A DNA stretch of 64,000 nucleotides from Microbulbifer taiwanensis (GTDB taxonomy: Bacteria > Pseudomonadota > Gammaproteobacteria > Pseudomonadales > Cellvibrionaceae): the NCBI RefSeq assembly GCF_014904815.1, contig NZ_JACZFR010000032.1:62001-126000 (forward strand), read 5' to 3'. Both the position numbers and the translations under genes were made by a program. Of the stretch, positions 46,038 through 54,678 are shown piece by piece; the first letter of the stretch is position 1, and every line of letters starts with the position of its first letter. The notes beneath the pieces are model-generated. The model was not told the origin of the DNA. It did not search any database and saw only the letters and a program-made list of their open reading frames with translations.

Positions 46038-47504
46038 TTAATTTCCAAAGCCCGCAACATTGGAAATGATAGTGAGGGATCCTCGCGGTAACTGCTGCTG
46101 GGCACGAATATTCCCTTGCCACCTCGTAGAAATGTCCTCGACCAGGCAACTTGATGGATGCGTGGGACTGAGGTCCCGACGAAATCCGCCGTACCAGGAA
46201 TAGCAATTTTCGTACGCATCAATCGTGAACGGCGGCACCGGATTGCAATAGACCTCTCCATCATCGAAGCAAGTTGCAAACTTATCGTAGTTGTTTCGAA
46301 CGACTTGCAATTCTGCTGGGAGATCCTCAAGCACCGATTCCGGCTTGGGTAGAACCACAAGACCGAGGTAATCCTGCTCCCAGGGCCTTCCTGCCTCAGC
46401 CCGGAACAATCCGGGCTCACAAATACCCTGCCGGCACTCCGGATTCTCCACGGTATTTTCAAGGTCTGCGGGTGTCAGACCAATGACCTGAAAACCCTGA
46501 GGCCATCTACTAGAAACAAGATCTACATAGCCGTCACCGTTTGCATCCGTGAGATCGAACACCAAGTCAAAAACAGTTGAGGAGCCAAGCTGCCACTCCA
46601 GATCGCTGGAAGGAAAGCGCTCCCAGGCACAGGCGGTACGCGACATCTGGACGGGATCCAGCGAAGTAACTGCCGTGCAGCTGTTTTGTACATTCCATCC
46701 CCAAAAGGCGTAGCCCCACGCCTCCGCTAACCGATAAGTCCCCGACAGAGTCCACGACAGTGGAAAGCGGGCACCGGAGACCCAGCCGTTTTTAAAGTCA
46801 CCTCCATGGCCACCCACAGACACCCGAGAGCGCCACTCATCGACTCGCTGCTCGACCGCCAGCGTAAGCTTCTCCCAGTAAATTGGATACCCACCGGTGC
46901 CATGACCGGAGGGCATATTCATGTAGGCAATCCACTCTCCCGGGCTGCGAGCATCGACAATATCCAATCGACCGTCGCCGTTGAGGTCCTGCAGTCTCAC
47001 ATACTCCACTGTAGACTTACCGACACCCTTAGACCCAATGATTTCTGTGGAAAGAGTCAATTTTAACGGCAAACTTCCATCGCCTACCTCACCCATTGAA
47101 AAATCGCCTTCACCGAATAAATCTATCGGCGCTAGATATTCTGGACGACTATTACTACCTATGTTGCGGCCAAGCTTAAGCTTACCATCTCTTTTGAATA
47201 TGAGATCTCTGCGGCCATCCCCATCCATGTCGGCTACCGCCTTCCAGTATTTATCTACAGTCGCAGCAGGAAAATTAATACGGTGTTTATTAAAAGGACT
47301 ACTGAAAATCGTCACGTTGGACCAGTGCGCCCGCTGCAGGTTATCGTCTTCGACACCAAAGTCGGCAACGGAAGGCGGACCGGCGGCTATTTGCTCAACA
47401 GTTCTGCTTGGTAGATTTACAGATTCCAAGCCGCTATAAGAAACAGCTTGAACTTCCTTCCCCATGATTCCAACCGATAGCAAGATAGAAACCAGAGCAC
47501 TCAT
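46038..47504 (-). CDS. Stand-alone propeller-like paralogue of the giant protein (B)
   Basis: A 488-residue protein starting MSALVSILLSVGIMGKEV. It matches residues about 380-860 of the giant protein and most of the neighbouring gene: DMDGDGRRDLIFKRDG, DLNGDGRLDIVDARSPGEW, FPLSWTLSG, CAWER, ANGDGYVDLVSSRWPQGF and NCYSWYGGFRRDLSP. GGGA lies seven bases before the ATG at 47504, and that start aligns with the leader of gene A; an ATG at 47510 is two codons upstream. It ends at NVAGFGN, just after the giant's matching NVAG. No RHS repeats. Probably exported, function unknown. Confidence 0.82.
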   Translation of the reverse strand: MSALVSILLSVGIMGKEVQAVSYSGLESVNLPSRTVEQIAAGPPSVADFGVEDDNLQRAHWSNVTIFSSPFNKHRINFPAATVDKYWKAVADMDGDGRRDLIFKRDGKLKLGRNIGSNSRPEYLAPIDLFGEGDFSMGEVGDGSLPLKLTLSTEIIGSKGVGKSTVEYVRLQDLNGDGRLDIVDARSPGEWIAYMNMPSGHGTGGYPIYWEKLTLAVEQRVDEWRSRVSVGGHGGDFKNGWVSGARFPLSWTLSGTYRLAEAWGYAFWGWNVQNSCTAVTSLDPVQMSRTACAWERFPSSDLEWQLGSSTVFDLVFDLTDANGDGYVDLVSSRWPQGFQVIGLTPADLENTVENPECRQGICEPGLFRAEAGRPWEQDYLGLVVLPKPESVLEDLPAELQVVRNNYDKFATCFDDGEVYCNPVPPFTIDAYENCYSWYGGFRRDLSPTHPSSCLVEDISTRWQGNIRAQQQLPRGSLTIISNVAGFGN

Positions 47505-47579
47505 GGTCATTCCCGTACTTTAATGAGATTTCAGTAATTCGATCGGTACGCCCAGGTTTCGAACCGGGCGCAACCGGGT

Positions 47580-48764
47580 CTATCTCGGGATAGGATCTGA
47601 ACTATCACAAGATATGCTGCGATTATCGTAAATAGCGTTGCCGAAGTTGAACCCGACATTCTTTACCTTGAAGAAGCCATCGGGCGCATGGTTACATATT
47701 TTGTTACGCAATACCGTATTGAACCTGGCAAAATCCCGATCATCGGTATTGCTTGCCTCCCAGTCTCCATCCCAACCAAACGAAGGATCGACATCGCTAA
47801 TGTCCCACGGTCTGGAAACATTACTGTCTTTGTCGCAGTAGCCACTCAGGCTGTCGCCATCCCGGGACCCAACGTAAACCGCAGGCCTGGTAATCCAGGC
47901 ATCCTGGTAGTAGAAAATGTTATCGCTGATCTCGTTATTTCTGACGCCGGTATAGCGGACCTCACCGCGCTCTCCGCAATTTCTGTATAGAAAAACACCA
48001 CCCAAAGTGACACCGGAAAACCAGTTCCTAGTAATCAGATTGTGCTCCGCACCATCGATCGATAAGACCTCACGGAAATTGCTGCTATCGTGGTGGAACT
48101 CATTATTCTCGACCACATTGTATGCAGCCTCTGCATCGATATACAGCGATGGGCCGCCTGCATTATCGTGTTTAATACGGGAGTTCTTCAGGGTTGTGTG
48201 GGTCACGCCCTGCTCAATATACAGACTCACGCCACTACCGTTGACAATATCAAGATTATCGAAAGTAATTCCAGTCGGCGCAACCGACCTAAGCTCCCGA
48301 ACATAATCCGGACCTCGCTCATTCTTATAGGTCGCCAACTCTTCATTTCCGATTCGATAAAACTGACTGCGAACCCGCGTACTGCCCCTAACCTTGCAGT
48401 TTTTTATAGTCACATTCCTCACCGGCTCATGTGCGTAGTCATCCCCGGCACGAAACTTCGCCGAAGATACGAGCAAGGCGGGCTCTTCTTCCTTTAGTGC
48501 ACCCAAAGGGGATATAGTGGCGCCATTACAGTCAAAAACCAAATGATTGGCCGCTGGACCGATAAAACGTAAAGATTTGGTCACCAGATCACCCGGCTGC
48601 AACTGCACGCTGCAACTGACATTAGCAAAACGATTTTCCCAGGTATCCGGGTCGTCCTCATCGATCACGATAGGCTCAGCCAAAATATCCGATATCTCCT
48701 CACTGGAGCACGGAGGGTTCTTAATTACACCAATGGAAAGCAAGAGCGGAACAATAAAACTCAA
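47580..48764 (-). CDS. Secreted right-handed beta-helix protein
   Basis: A 394-residue protein with the repeated short-strand pattern of a parallel beta-helix (NVTIKNCKV, ITFDNLDIVNGSG, HTTLKNSRIKHDNAG, NVVENNEFHHDSSNF, NLITRNWFSG, NNEISDNIFYYQD), typical of NosD/pectate-lyase-like repeat proteins. The start TTG AGT... at 48764 gives the leader SFIVPLLLSIGVIKN, almost the same as the leaders of the two upstream propeller-like genes; TTG at 48776 is an alternative. No catalytic site of a known lyase is obvious. It may bind or cleave polysaccharide, or be structural. Confidence 0.8.
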   Translation of the reverse strand: MSFIVPLLLSIGVIKNPPCSSEEISDILAEPIVIDEDDPDTWENRFANVSCSVQLQPGDLVTKSLRFIGPAANHLVFDCNGATISPLGALKEEEPALLVSSAKFRAGDDYAHEPVRNVTIKNCKVRGSTRVRSQFYRIGNEELATYKNERGPDYVRELRSVAPTGITFDNLDIVNGSGVSLYIEQGVTHTTLKNSRIKHDNAGGPSLYIDAEAAYNVVENNEFHHDSSNFREVLSIDGAEHNLITRNWFSGVTLGGVFLYRNCGERGEVRYTGVRNNEISDNIFYYQDAWITRPAVYVGSRDGDSLSGYCDKDSNVSRPWDISDVDPSFGWDGDWEASNTDDRDFARFNTVLRNKICNHAPDGFFKVKNVGFNFGNAIYDNRSISCDSSDPIPR

Positions 48765-48869
48765 ATCGAGCACCAACTTCTGTTAATAGCTTCAAAAGTG
48801 AGAGCGTGGAGAACACTAAAGCGCATTCACCACACCCGCACATTACATCCAGCCGATTATCTAGTTAGT

Positions 48870-49184
48870 TCAGGAAACACTAATCGAGCCGACAACTTCA
48901 GTATCACCTTCGCATTCACCATTACCGTAAATCCGAACTGACTTACCCGACAAGAGGGCAGACAAAGCCACTGTATGCTGAACCTCATTTGTTATAACGA
49001 ATCGATTATCTTGATTCGTTCCGATACACGGTGAATCATCAACGCTGGCACTGATGTAAACTGTATTATTAGCGCCACCTAAACTTGTGGTTTTCAGATA
49101 CGTGACAGTTCCATCGTAGGGCCCACCTGCAAAAGCAGACATGGAAGTTAGCAATAGCGAAGAAGCAAAAAAAATCTTTTTCAT
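48870..49184 (-). CDS. Small secreted protein
   Basis: A 104-residue product with a clear signal peptide (MKKIFFASSLLLTSMSAFA) and a mature chain of about 85 residues with two cysteines (SPCIGT and GECEGD), likely a disulfide, and a beta-strand-rich pattern (VYISASVDDSPC, HTVALSALLSGKSVRIYGNGEC). Such small exported proteins are common in Vibrio and relatives but of unknown function. GGAAGG lies just before the ATG. It is transcribed in the same direction as the beta-helix gene and separate from it. Confidence 0.8.
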   Translation of the reverse strand: MKKIFFASSLLLTSMSAFAGGPYDGTVTYLKTTSLGGANNTVYISASVDDSPCIGTNQDNRFVITNEVQHTVALSALLSGKSVRIYGNGECEGDTEVVGSISVS

Positions 49185-49748
49185 AAACCTTCCAGTAAGT
49201 TAAAAGAAATTTACAAACGTTGTTCCATAATAATGGAAGTAGAAATTTACCAAACAATATACCTTCGAGACAAAGCTGTTAACGACAAATACATGCCTAT
49301 TGTGACAACCATGAAAACGACATCAAAATTTTTCTATAGAAACTACTAAAAGTTTACGTAAGTTATTAGAACCTATCTCACCACACATTTTCTCTTGGTC
49401 CGCATTGCAGCATAAAATTATCCAATACAACACTACAGTACTATAATTTTAATCCTAGGAAGTACCCATGAGCAGAAACTCACAACTACTAATATGAACG
49501 TTTTCTAGAAAAAAAGTGGAAGTCAATTGTCGAACAATTAACTAGAAATTATCTTTGAAAGCCAGCCCGAAGCGAGGCCTGAGCTATAAGCGAACATAGC
49601 TTGAAAGTAAGCAAAGCTTATAGACAAGGCTTCTTAACCCCAGAGAATGGGAGGTATTTGCAAGGGGTCTTAGTTTCACCAGAAACTAGGCATTCGATCA
49701 GACAGAAAACTGAGGAGGCCACAAATAGCCTCCTGATTAGGAATGTTT
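49185..49748. other. AT-rich intergenic region
   Basis: About 560 bases, strongly AT-rich, with no gene. It contains the terminator of the next gene and the promoter of the secreted protein at 48870. Confidence 0.4.
49713..49734 (-). terminator. Terminator of the secreted-protein gene
   Basis: AGGAGGC/GCCTCCT pairs around an eight-base loop; on the minus strand the stem is followed by CAGTTTT. It lies just after the stop of the 49749 gene and fits an intrinsic terminator, though the U-run is short. Confidence 0.6.
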
Positions 49749-50126
49749 CTATGATTCTTCGTAGGCAATAGAGTCGGAATTGCGGTGCACCGCAACAGCT
49801 GTACACTCACCACTTGCATTCCACTCAAAGTAAAGAGTGTTGTCGGCGTCGATAGAGGATATTACTTGCATCATCTCGGCGCTGGTTGTGGAGCAGCTCT
49901 CGGTTTCTCCCAGAATATCCCTGGCGAAACAGGTGGCGGAGCTGCCGAACCTGCCTGTGTAGACGGTACAACCGATATACTGGATTTTGTCCTGACTTTG
50001 GCGCACCGCTCGCAGCGCACCGTAGGCGCTGTTGTCATTGATCACCACTTCAGGAGTGAAGCTGCTGCCGGCCAGGGCGGCGGTGGAAAACACCAGAGTT
50101 GCGGCAGTAGCCAGTATTTTGTTCAT
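49749..50126 (-). CDS. Small secreted protein, paralogue of the broken gene at 22613
   Basis: A 125-residue protein with a signal peptide (MNKILATAATLVFSTAALA) and a mature domain with conserved Cys in YIGCTVY, ATCFAR, ESCST and GECTAV. It matches the pseudogene at 22613-22987 along its length (EVVI..NSA.GAL.A.R.S, FEWN.SGECT). A near-ideal AAGGAG lies nine bases before the ATG. Function unknown; two paralogues 27 kb apart suggest an expanding secreted family. Confidence 0.85.
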   Translation of the reverse strand: MNKILATAATLVFSTAALAGSSFTPEVVINDNSAYGALRAVRQSQDKIQYIGCTVYTGRFGSSATCFARDILGETESCSTTSAEMMQVISSIDADNTLYFEWNASGECTAVAVHRNSDSIAYEES

Positions 50127-50294
50127 CTATGGTTTCTCCTTGATTAAGCGTGAGGCGGGACGGAGCCCGATGTTTACTACGGTCAAGTCTGTGCCCGCGT
50201 TGCGGGAGTTGACAGCAGTCCCAATTGGCGCCGCTAAAAGTTTCGGAGTACTCGCTGACGACGACCGCTCCTACAGTAACGGCGGACAAGTGAT

Positions 50295-52538
50295 TTACTG
50301 TAGCTCCATGGGGGAGCCGTCGGCATGAAAGCGAATTTCCATATCCTCACCGTTCACGGTTAGGGTCAATGCATACATATCGCCGTTGATCTCTAGCTCA
50401 GCATGCTGAACAGCGGCATCGATATCCAGGATTTTGACAGAACGGTAGTCACCACCCGGAATGCTTTCATAGATACGCCATACATCCTCAGTGGTAACCG
50501 AGTCGGCAAGGTTCTCCTTCTGCCAATCGCTACCGTTGACGCCCTGGGTCAGGTCGCGCACACGGACCTCTCTGCCGCCGGCGGTGTAAGTCACCTCGCT
50601 GCCATCGACCTGCGGCTCCACCGGCAGATGAAGCCGCCATTTTTTTTCTGTCTCAGAATCAACCCTGTCAAAGATCACCAGCGCCTTCAACTCACTCCCA
50701 AGCCAGGCGTAGTCGCGCACATAGTGATCAGCCTCTGTCCAGTAGGGTTGAGCGTCAATTTGCACATAGGAATGCGGTGTCGCAGCGCCGCGGTTGTCCT
50801 CTGCGTGAGAGATAGCCGGAAAATCGCCGTCGTTGTTGTATTTCTGCCCTTCCAAGGTGACGATATTGGATACGTCACTGAGCACGCCGCTACCTGCCTC
50901 GGCGAGGATACCGCTGTTGTTGAAGTACTCGGGATCCGTCACTATCCAGTCGCTGCCACAGGCCCACTGGAAGCCAGGGGCATCCGGGTTGCCGTGCGAA
51001 TACTCTGGGGCGGTACCGAAATTGTTGGCGAACATCAACGCTGCGCAAGCGCTCTCCTGGAAACCGAGGGTCGAGCGCAGGCCGATCAGGCCGGCACCCG
51101 GTGTCGGGGCAACGAAGAGCCTGTCAGCCTTAGTATCCAATGGCGCGGCGGCGAAATCGCCGATGTTCCAGTAGAAGTTGGCAAAGCCACGCACGTTGCG
51201 TCCGATAAAGGTAGCATCTTCGCTGTCTGCTACCTGCAGGACACTCTTGGCGTGCTGCGCTTGTTCGCTGTCACCGCCGGCAGCATGGATTAACTGGTGC
51301 CAATAGCGGAAGGCCAGGCCTGTGTGGCGCGCATCACTGGCATTGGCCTCGGAGCCCACTTCAAAGAAGTGCTTAAGATGTGGACGCGTCTGGTACATGA
51401 GGAGGTCCAGGTATTCCGCAGCATCGAATCCGGACTGCTGAAGATAATCAGTACCTTCCGCCGCATCGAACAATTGCAGCGCCCAAATTGCATTGCCGAC
51501 ATAGGCAGAATAGTAGTGACCTTCCGACTGCACGGGCCCCTGCCATTCCGACGCCGTAGTGCGCTCTATCCAGAGGTTCGCCATGCGGTGGACGGCCTGC
51601 TTCCACTCATCGGCACGGGGATTGAAATCCTGCGTGGCTACCGAAGCGATCACATGTGCCAAAATACCGTTTTGCCAGTAATTGCTCTTTGGCTCGTCGA
51701 AAGGCCAATAATCCTGATTTGCGTCATTCCAGTTGTCCAGGGTGCCATTGACCCAGCCTGCCAACAGTTCGAGCTCTTCTTCATTGAACTGTTCGTATGC
51801 CAGGTCTGCCGTCGCGGCCACCATGAGCATCCGGCTTTCCACATGCTGGAAATTGCTACTGTGGCCCTGGTCGCCGTCCGGGTCGCTACTAACCAACGAC
51901 ATGACCTCGTCGTGGGCCAACTGCAACATGTCGGTGTCCTCACTCAGCCAACCGGCAAAGGCAATTTGGAAGGTTGGAATGTCCGAATAATACTCCCTGT
52001 CTTCCACCGCTCCCTCAATGAGAGTAATGAAGCCAAGAGGCTGCCCACCTCGATTGGAACCAGAGCCAACAGCCTCCGGGTCATCAGCGTCGATAGACGC
52101 CTTCAAGCGCGCCTCATCGGTTTTGAATAAAAAAGGACCGCCCACTGGCTGGGCGGCAAAGACTGCGGAGATATCAGCATGGGACGACAGAGTGACTTCG
52201 CAGATTGAGTGGCTGCCACAGCTGTCCTTACTCCAGTGGGAGAACCTGGATCCGGCAGCGGGCGTCGCCGTCAGCGTGATAACGGCGCTTGCCTCGAAGT
52301 CGGCACTGCATACTGCGCCGCAGTTGATCCCCTTGGGGGAGGAGACTATTGAACCACTACCTTCCACAGAAGCAGCGAGGGAGTAGTATTCCGTCGGGGG
52401 CGGACTTCCGGGATCGTTCCCGATGGGATCGTCCTCGACGGGTTCGCCATCGTGACCACCGCTACCACCGCAGGCGGATAAGGAAAATAGTAAGTAAAGA
52501 ACAATTCCGAGGATTGTGAAATTTCTCATAGCTTTCAT
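50295..52538 (-). CDS. Secreted lipoprotein, heparinase II/III-like polysaccharide lyase candidate
   Basis: A 747-residue lipoprotein (lipobox LSACGGSGG, Cys near 23) with a Pro/Asp-rich linker and a divergent InlB B-repeat-like domain at about residues 50-130 (GSGSIVSSPKGINCG...ITLTATPAAGSRFSHW). Residues about 170-430 look helical, as in the alpha/alpha toroid of polysaccharide lyases (YWQNGILAHVIASVA, GHYYSAYVGNAIWALQLFDAAEG), followed by beta-rich sequence (HYVRDYAWLGSELKALVIFDRVD...WRLHLP) typical of heparinase II/III proteins. Substrate and catalytic residues are not assigned. GAAGGG lies before the ATG. It is next to a GlxA-type araC gene. Confidence 0.65.
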   Translation of the reverse strand: MKAMRNFTILGIVLYLLFSLSACGGSGGHDGEPVEDDPIGNDPGSPPPTEYYSLAASVEGSGSIVSSPKGINCGAVCSADFEASAVITLTATPAAGSRFSHWSKDSCGSHSICEVTLSSHADISAVFAAQPVGGPFLFKTDEARLKASIDADDPEAVGSGSNRGGQPLGFITLIEGAVEDREYYSDIPTFQIAFAGWLSEDTDMLQLAHDEVMSLVSSDPDGDQGHSSNFQHVESRMLMVAATADLAYEQFNEEELELLAGWVNGTLDNWNDANQDYWPFDEPKSNYWQNGILAHVIASVATQDFNPRADEWKQAVHRMANLWIERTTASEWQGPVQSEGHYYSAYVGNAIWALQLFDAAEGTDYLQQSGFDAAEYLDLLMYQTRPHLKHFFEVGSEANASDARHTGLAFRYWHQLIHAAGGDSEQAQHAKSVLQVADSEDATFIGRNVRGFANFYWNIGDFAAAPLDTKADRLFVAPTPGAGLIGLRSTLGFQESACAALMFANNFGTAPEYSHGNPDAPGFQWACGSDWIVTDPEYFNNSGILAEAGSGVLSDVSNIVTLEGQKYNNDGDFPAISHAEDNRGAATPHSYVQIDAQPYWTEADHYVRDYAWLGSELKALVIFDRVDSETEKKWRLHLPVEPQVDGSEVTYTAGGREVRVRDLTQGVNGSDWQKENLADSVTTEDVWRIYESIPGGDYRSVKILDIDAAVQHAELEINGDMYALTLTVNGEDMEIRFHADGSPMELQ

Positions 52539-52596
52539 GGAGTTTCCCTTCTACAAATTACTAAGAGCTTTCCTTCAAAACCTTGCCATCGACCCA

Positions 52597-53649
52597 TCAC
52601 GATAAAGGATCCTCCGCGCGCTGCAGGCTTCGTCGAATCCCCATAAACCGCTTTCGATACTCAGATGGTGTCATCCCCACGCGGCGGCGGAACAGCCGGC
52701 GAAAAAAACTGGCATCTTCGTAGCCCAACTCGAGGGCGATCATTTCTATACGCTGGCTGTCTGATTCCAGCATATGCTTAGCCTCTTCCACCCTCAGTGT
52801 GTGCACATACTCTATTGGGGACATGCCCGTCGCCTTACGGAACCGACGCTTGAAAGACCGTTCCTTCAAGCCGCTTTTGTCAGCCATGGCTTGTATGATA
52901 CCGGGCTCAGAATAGTGAGAAGACAGCCATACCTGCACGTCGGCTATAGTTCGGTCTTCCATCTGCCTAGGCCGAGAAGCGGCAGCAAAGGGAAGTTGCC
53001 CGTGGTCGTGCCAGTTGAGCAGATAGAGTCGCGATAAGTTACGCGCCTCTTCCTGACCAAAGAAGCGTGCCACCAGATACAGCACCATATCCTGCCAGGA
53101 AATCCCACCACCGCATGTAATAATGCGCTGTTCAGGGCCCGACACCACCAACACCTGCTCCCGGTGAACTCGGATCTGCGGGTAGGCAGCTTGTAAGTTT
53201 TCCGCGTAGGCCCAGTGAATGGTTGCATTCAAGCCGTCCAGCAGCCCACTCTCGGCCAGCAAAAAAGTTCCACTGCAGGCCGAAGCGATGACCGCCCCAC
53301 CCTCGAAACGGTCCCTCAACCATGCGCACTCCACAGGGTACCGGTTGCGCAGTGTTTTACTTGGCGGCAAATAAAGATCTGGAATACAGACAAGGTCCGG
53401 CTCCAGCCCCTCCGATAACGTCGCATCGGGCCGGAAGGGAACCTGACCATCGCTAACGAAGAGGTTGCTGGAATCGGCGGCGAGCAGTACAGGCTCCACC
53501 CACTGCTCTCCCAGTTCACCGCGGGTTACCAGGGGCCAATCGCGACCGACAGAAGCCAATACATCGCGCAACCCATATATCGTGGAAGCAGTAGCCTCGG
53601 GCAACACAAGAATAGCTACCCTCAACGGCCCGGAACGCTGATCCCTCAA
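52597..53649 (-). CDS. GlxA-type AraC transcriptional regulator (paralogue)
   Basis: A 350-residue paralogue of the regulator at 30997. The DJ-1/PfpI-like domain (GPLRVAILVLPEATASTIYG, then VIASACSGTFLLAESGLLDG with the elbow cysteine) is followed by AraC helix-turn-helices (KSGLKERSFKRRFRKATGMSPIEYVHTLRVEEAKHMLE, LGYEDASFFRRLFRRRVGMTPSEYRKRF). The TTG at 53649, with AAGGG nine bases upstream, makes the N-terminus line up with the paralogue; a TTG at 53679 is also open. It lies directly upstream of the lipoprotein gene on the same strand and probably controls it. Confidence 0.9.
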   Translation of the reverse strand: MRDQRSGPLRVAILVLPEATASTIYGLRDVLASVGRDWPLVTRGELGEQWVEPVLLAADSSNLFVSDGQVPFRPDATLSEGLEPDLVCIPDLYLPPSKTLRNRYPVECAWLRDRFEGGAVIASACSGTFLLAESGLLDGLNATIHWAYAENLQAAYPQIRVHREQVLVVSGPEQRIITCGGGISWQDMVLYLVARFFGQEEARNLSRLYLLNWHDHGQLPFAAASRPRQMEDRTIADVQVWLSSHYSEPGIIQAMADKSGLKERSFKRRFRKATGMSPIEYVHTLRVEEAKHMLESDSQRIEMIALELGYEDASFFRRLFRRRVGMTPSEYRKRFMGIRRSLQRAEDPLS

Positions 53650-53818
53650 AATTAGTACCCTTAATCCGCCAAATGCCAAAACAACTAGTAAACGGCTACC
53701 GCATTGCAGCCACTCAACGCTGATAACAAATAATTGAGCACTCGTCCTGCCTGACTACATTTCTTACTCCAACGGCAAAGGAATCGTACAAGCTACTTTC
53801 CATGTAAAACTTTAAACC

Positions 53819-54283
53819 CTACTTATTATTTGTATTTGTTGCCATTCTCTCAGAAAACCAATGAGAATGGTCGCGCGATTCGGGTCTCCAACAGGCCATA
53901 ACTGCCAACAAGCGATATACCTGGATGGCTCCGAATTCTCTGCTCCGCACCTTCCAGTGAAGAATAGAGTTGATAAGCTCACAGGAAGCCCAAAAGATAA
54001 AACGATGGCCTGCCAACTCCGATTGCACTGAGAAAGCCAATCCTACCCACCATGATCCAGTGTTCGCAGGACCCAACAAGGACCGATAGATCACCGACAC
54101 CAACGAATTAAGGCACTCGCAACGGCTTTCAGTTTTTTTTAATTGATTTACTGTATATAGTATCTCCACAGTCGGAGTCCAGAACTCTAATCCAGCGCAC
54201 TCAAACCCTTCAATCCTGCTCCACACTTTCCCTATACTAAAAACCTCCCCTGCTACTTCTATTATCTTTGACTTCGCTTTCAA
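53819..54283 (-). CDS. Unidentified open frame of 154 residues
   Basis: A 154-codon minus-strand frame with a TTG start at 54283 and TGGGAAA immediately before it. The product has no signal peptide, several Trp and Cys residues and a central hydrophobic stretch (GSWWVGLAFSVQSELAGHRFIFWASCELINSIL). I know no family for it, and the weak start and low coding signal leave it doubtful. Confidence 0.3.
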   Translation of the reverse strand: MKAKSKIIEVAGEVFSIGKVWSRIEGFECAGLEFWTPTVEILYTVNQLKKTESRCECLNSLVSVIYRSLLGPANTGSWWVGLAFSVQSELAGHRFIFWASCELINSILHWKVRSREFGAIQVYRLLAVMACWRPESRDHSHWFSERMATNTNNK

Positions 54284-54678
54284 TTTCCCAACAGGCTGAA
54301 TAAATTCAACAGTAAAATCCTATCATTTACAGCATACAATCGAACGATACCTGACTGTTCATTCTCCAACTCCTACATTGGACTATTATCGGAATATCTT
54401 GGGTAGCCAGAAGAATCCCCAATCGAAGAAATTGCTTCGGACTCGGAAGCTACTTACCAACTAGTTGAAGCAACCGATAGAAGCCATAGATCTTTGTCAT
54501 ACTGAAAGAAAAAAAATAAGCTAAACCAGATAATATTGGGCGTGTACGTGATCCAGCTGGAGAATCAGATAGTTACTACATCCAACTTGAGCGAGAGCAC
54601 TTAGATATTAAGCATGCATCCACAATCGACATAAAAACCGCCCCTGAAAAACAACTAGATATATATACCCGACATATA
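54284..54678. other. AT-rich intergenic region
   Basis: About 395 bases with no open frame worth calling and no clear structure. Confidence 0.4.
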
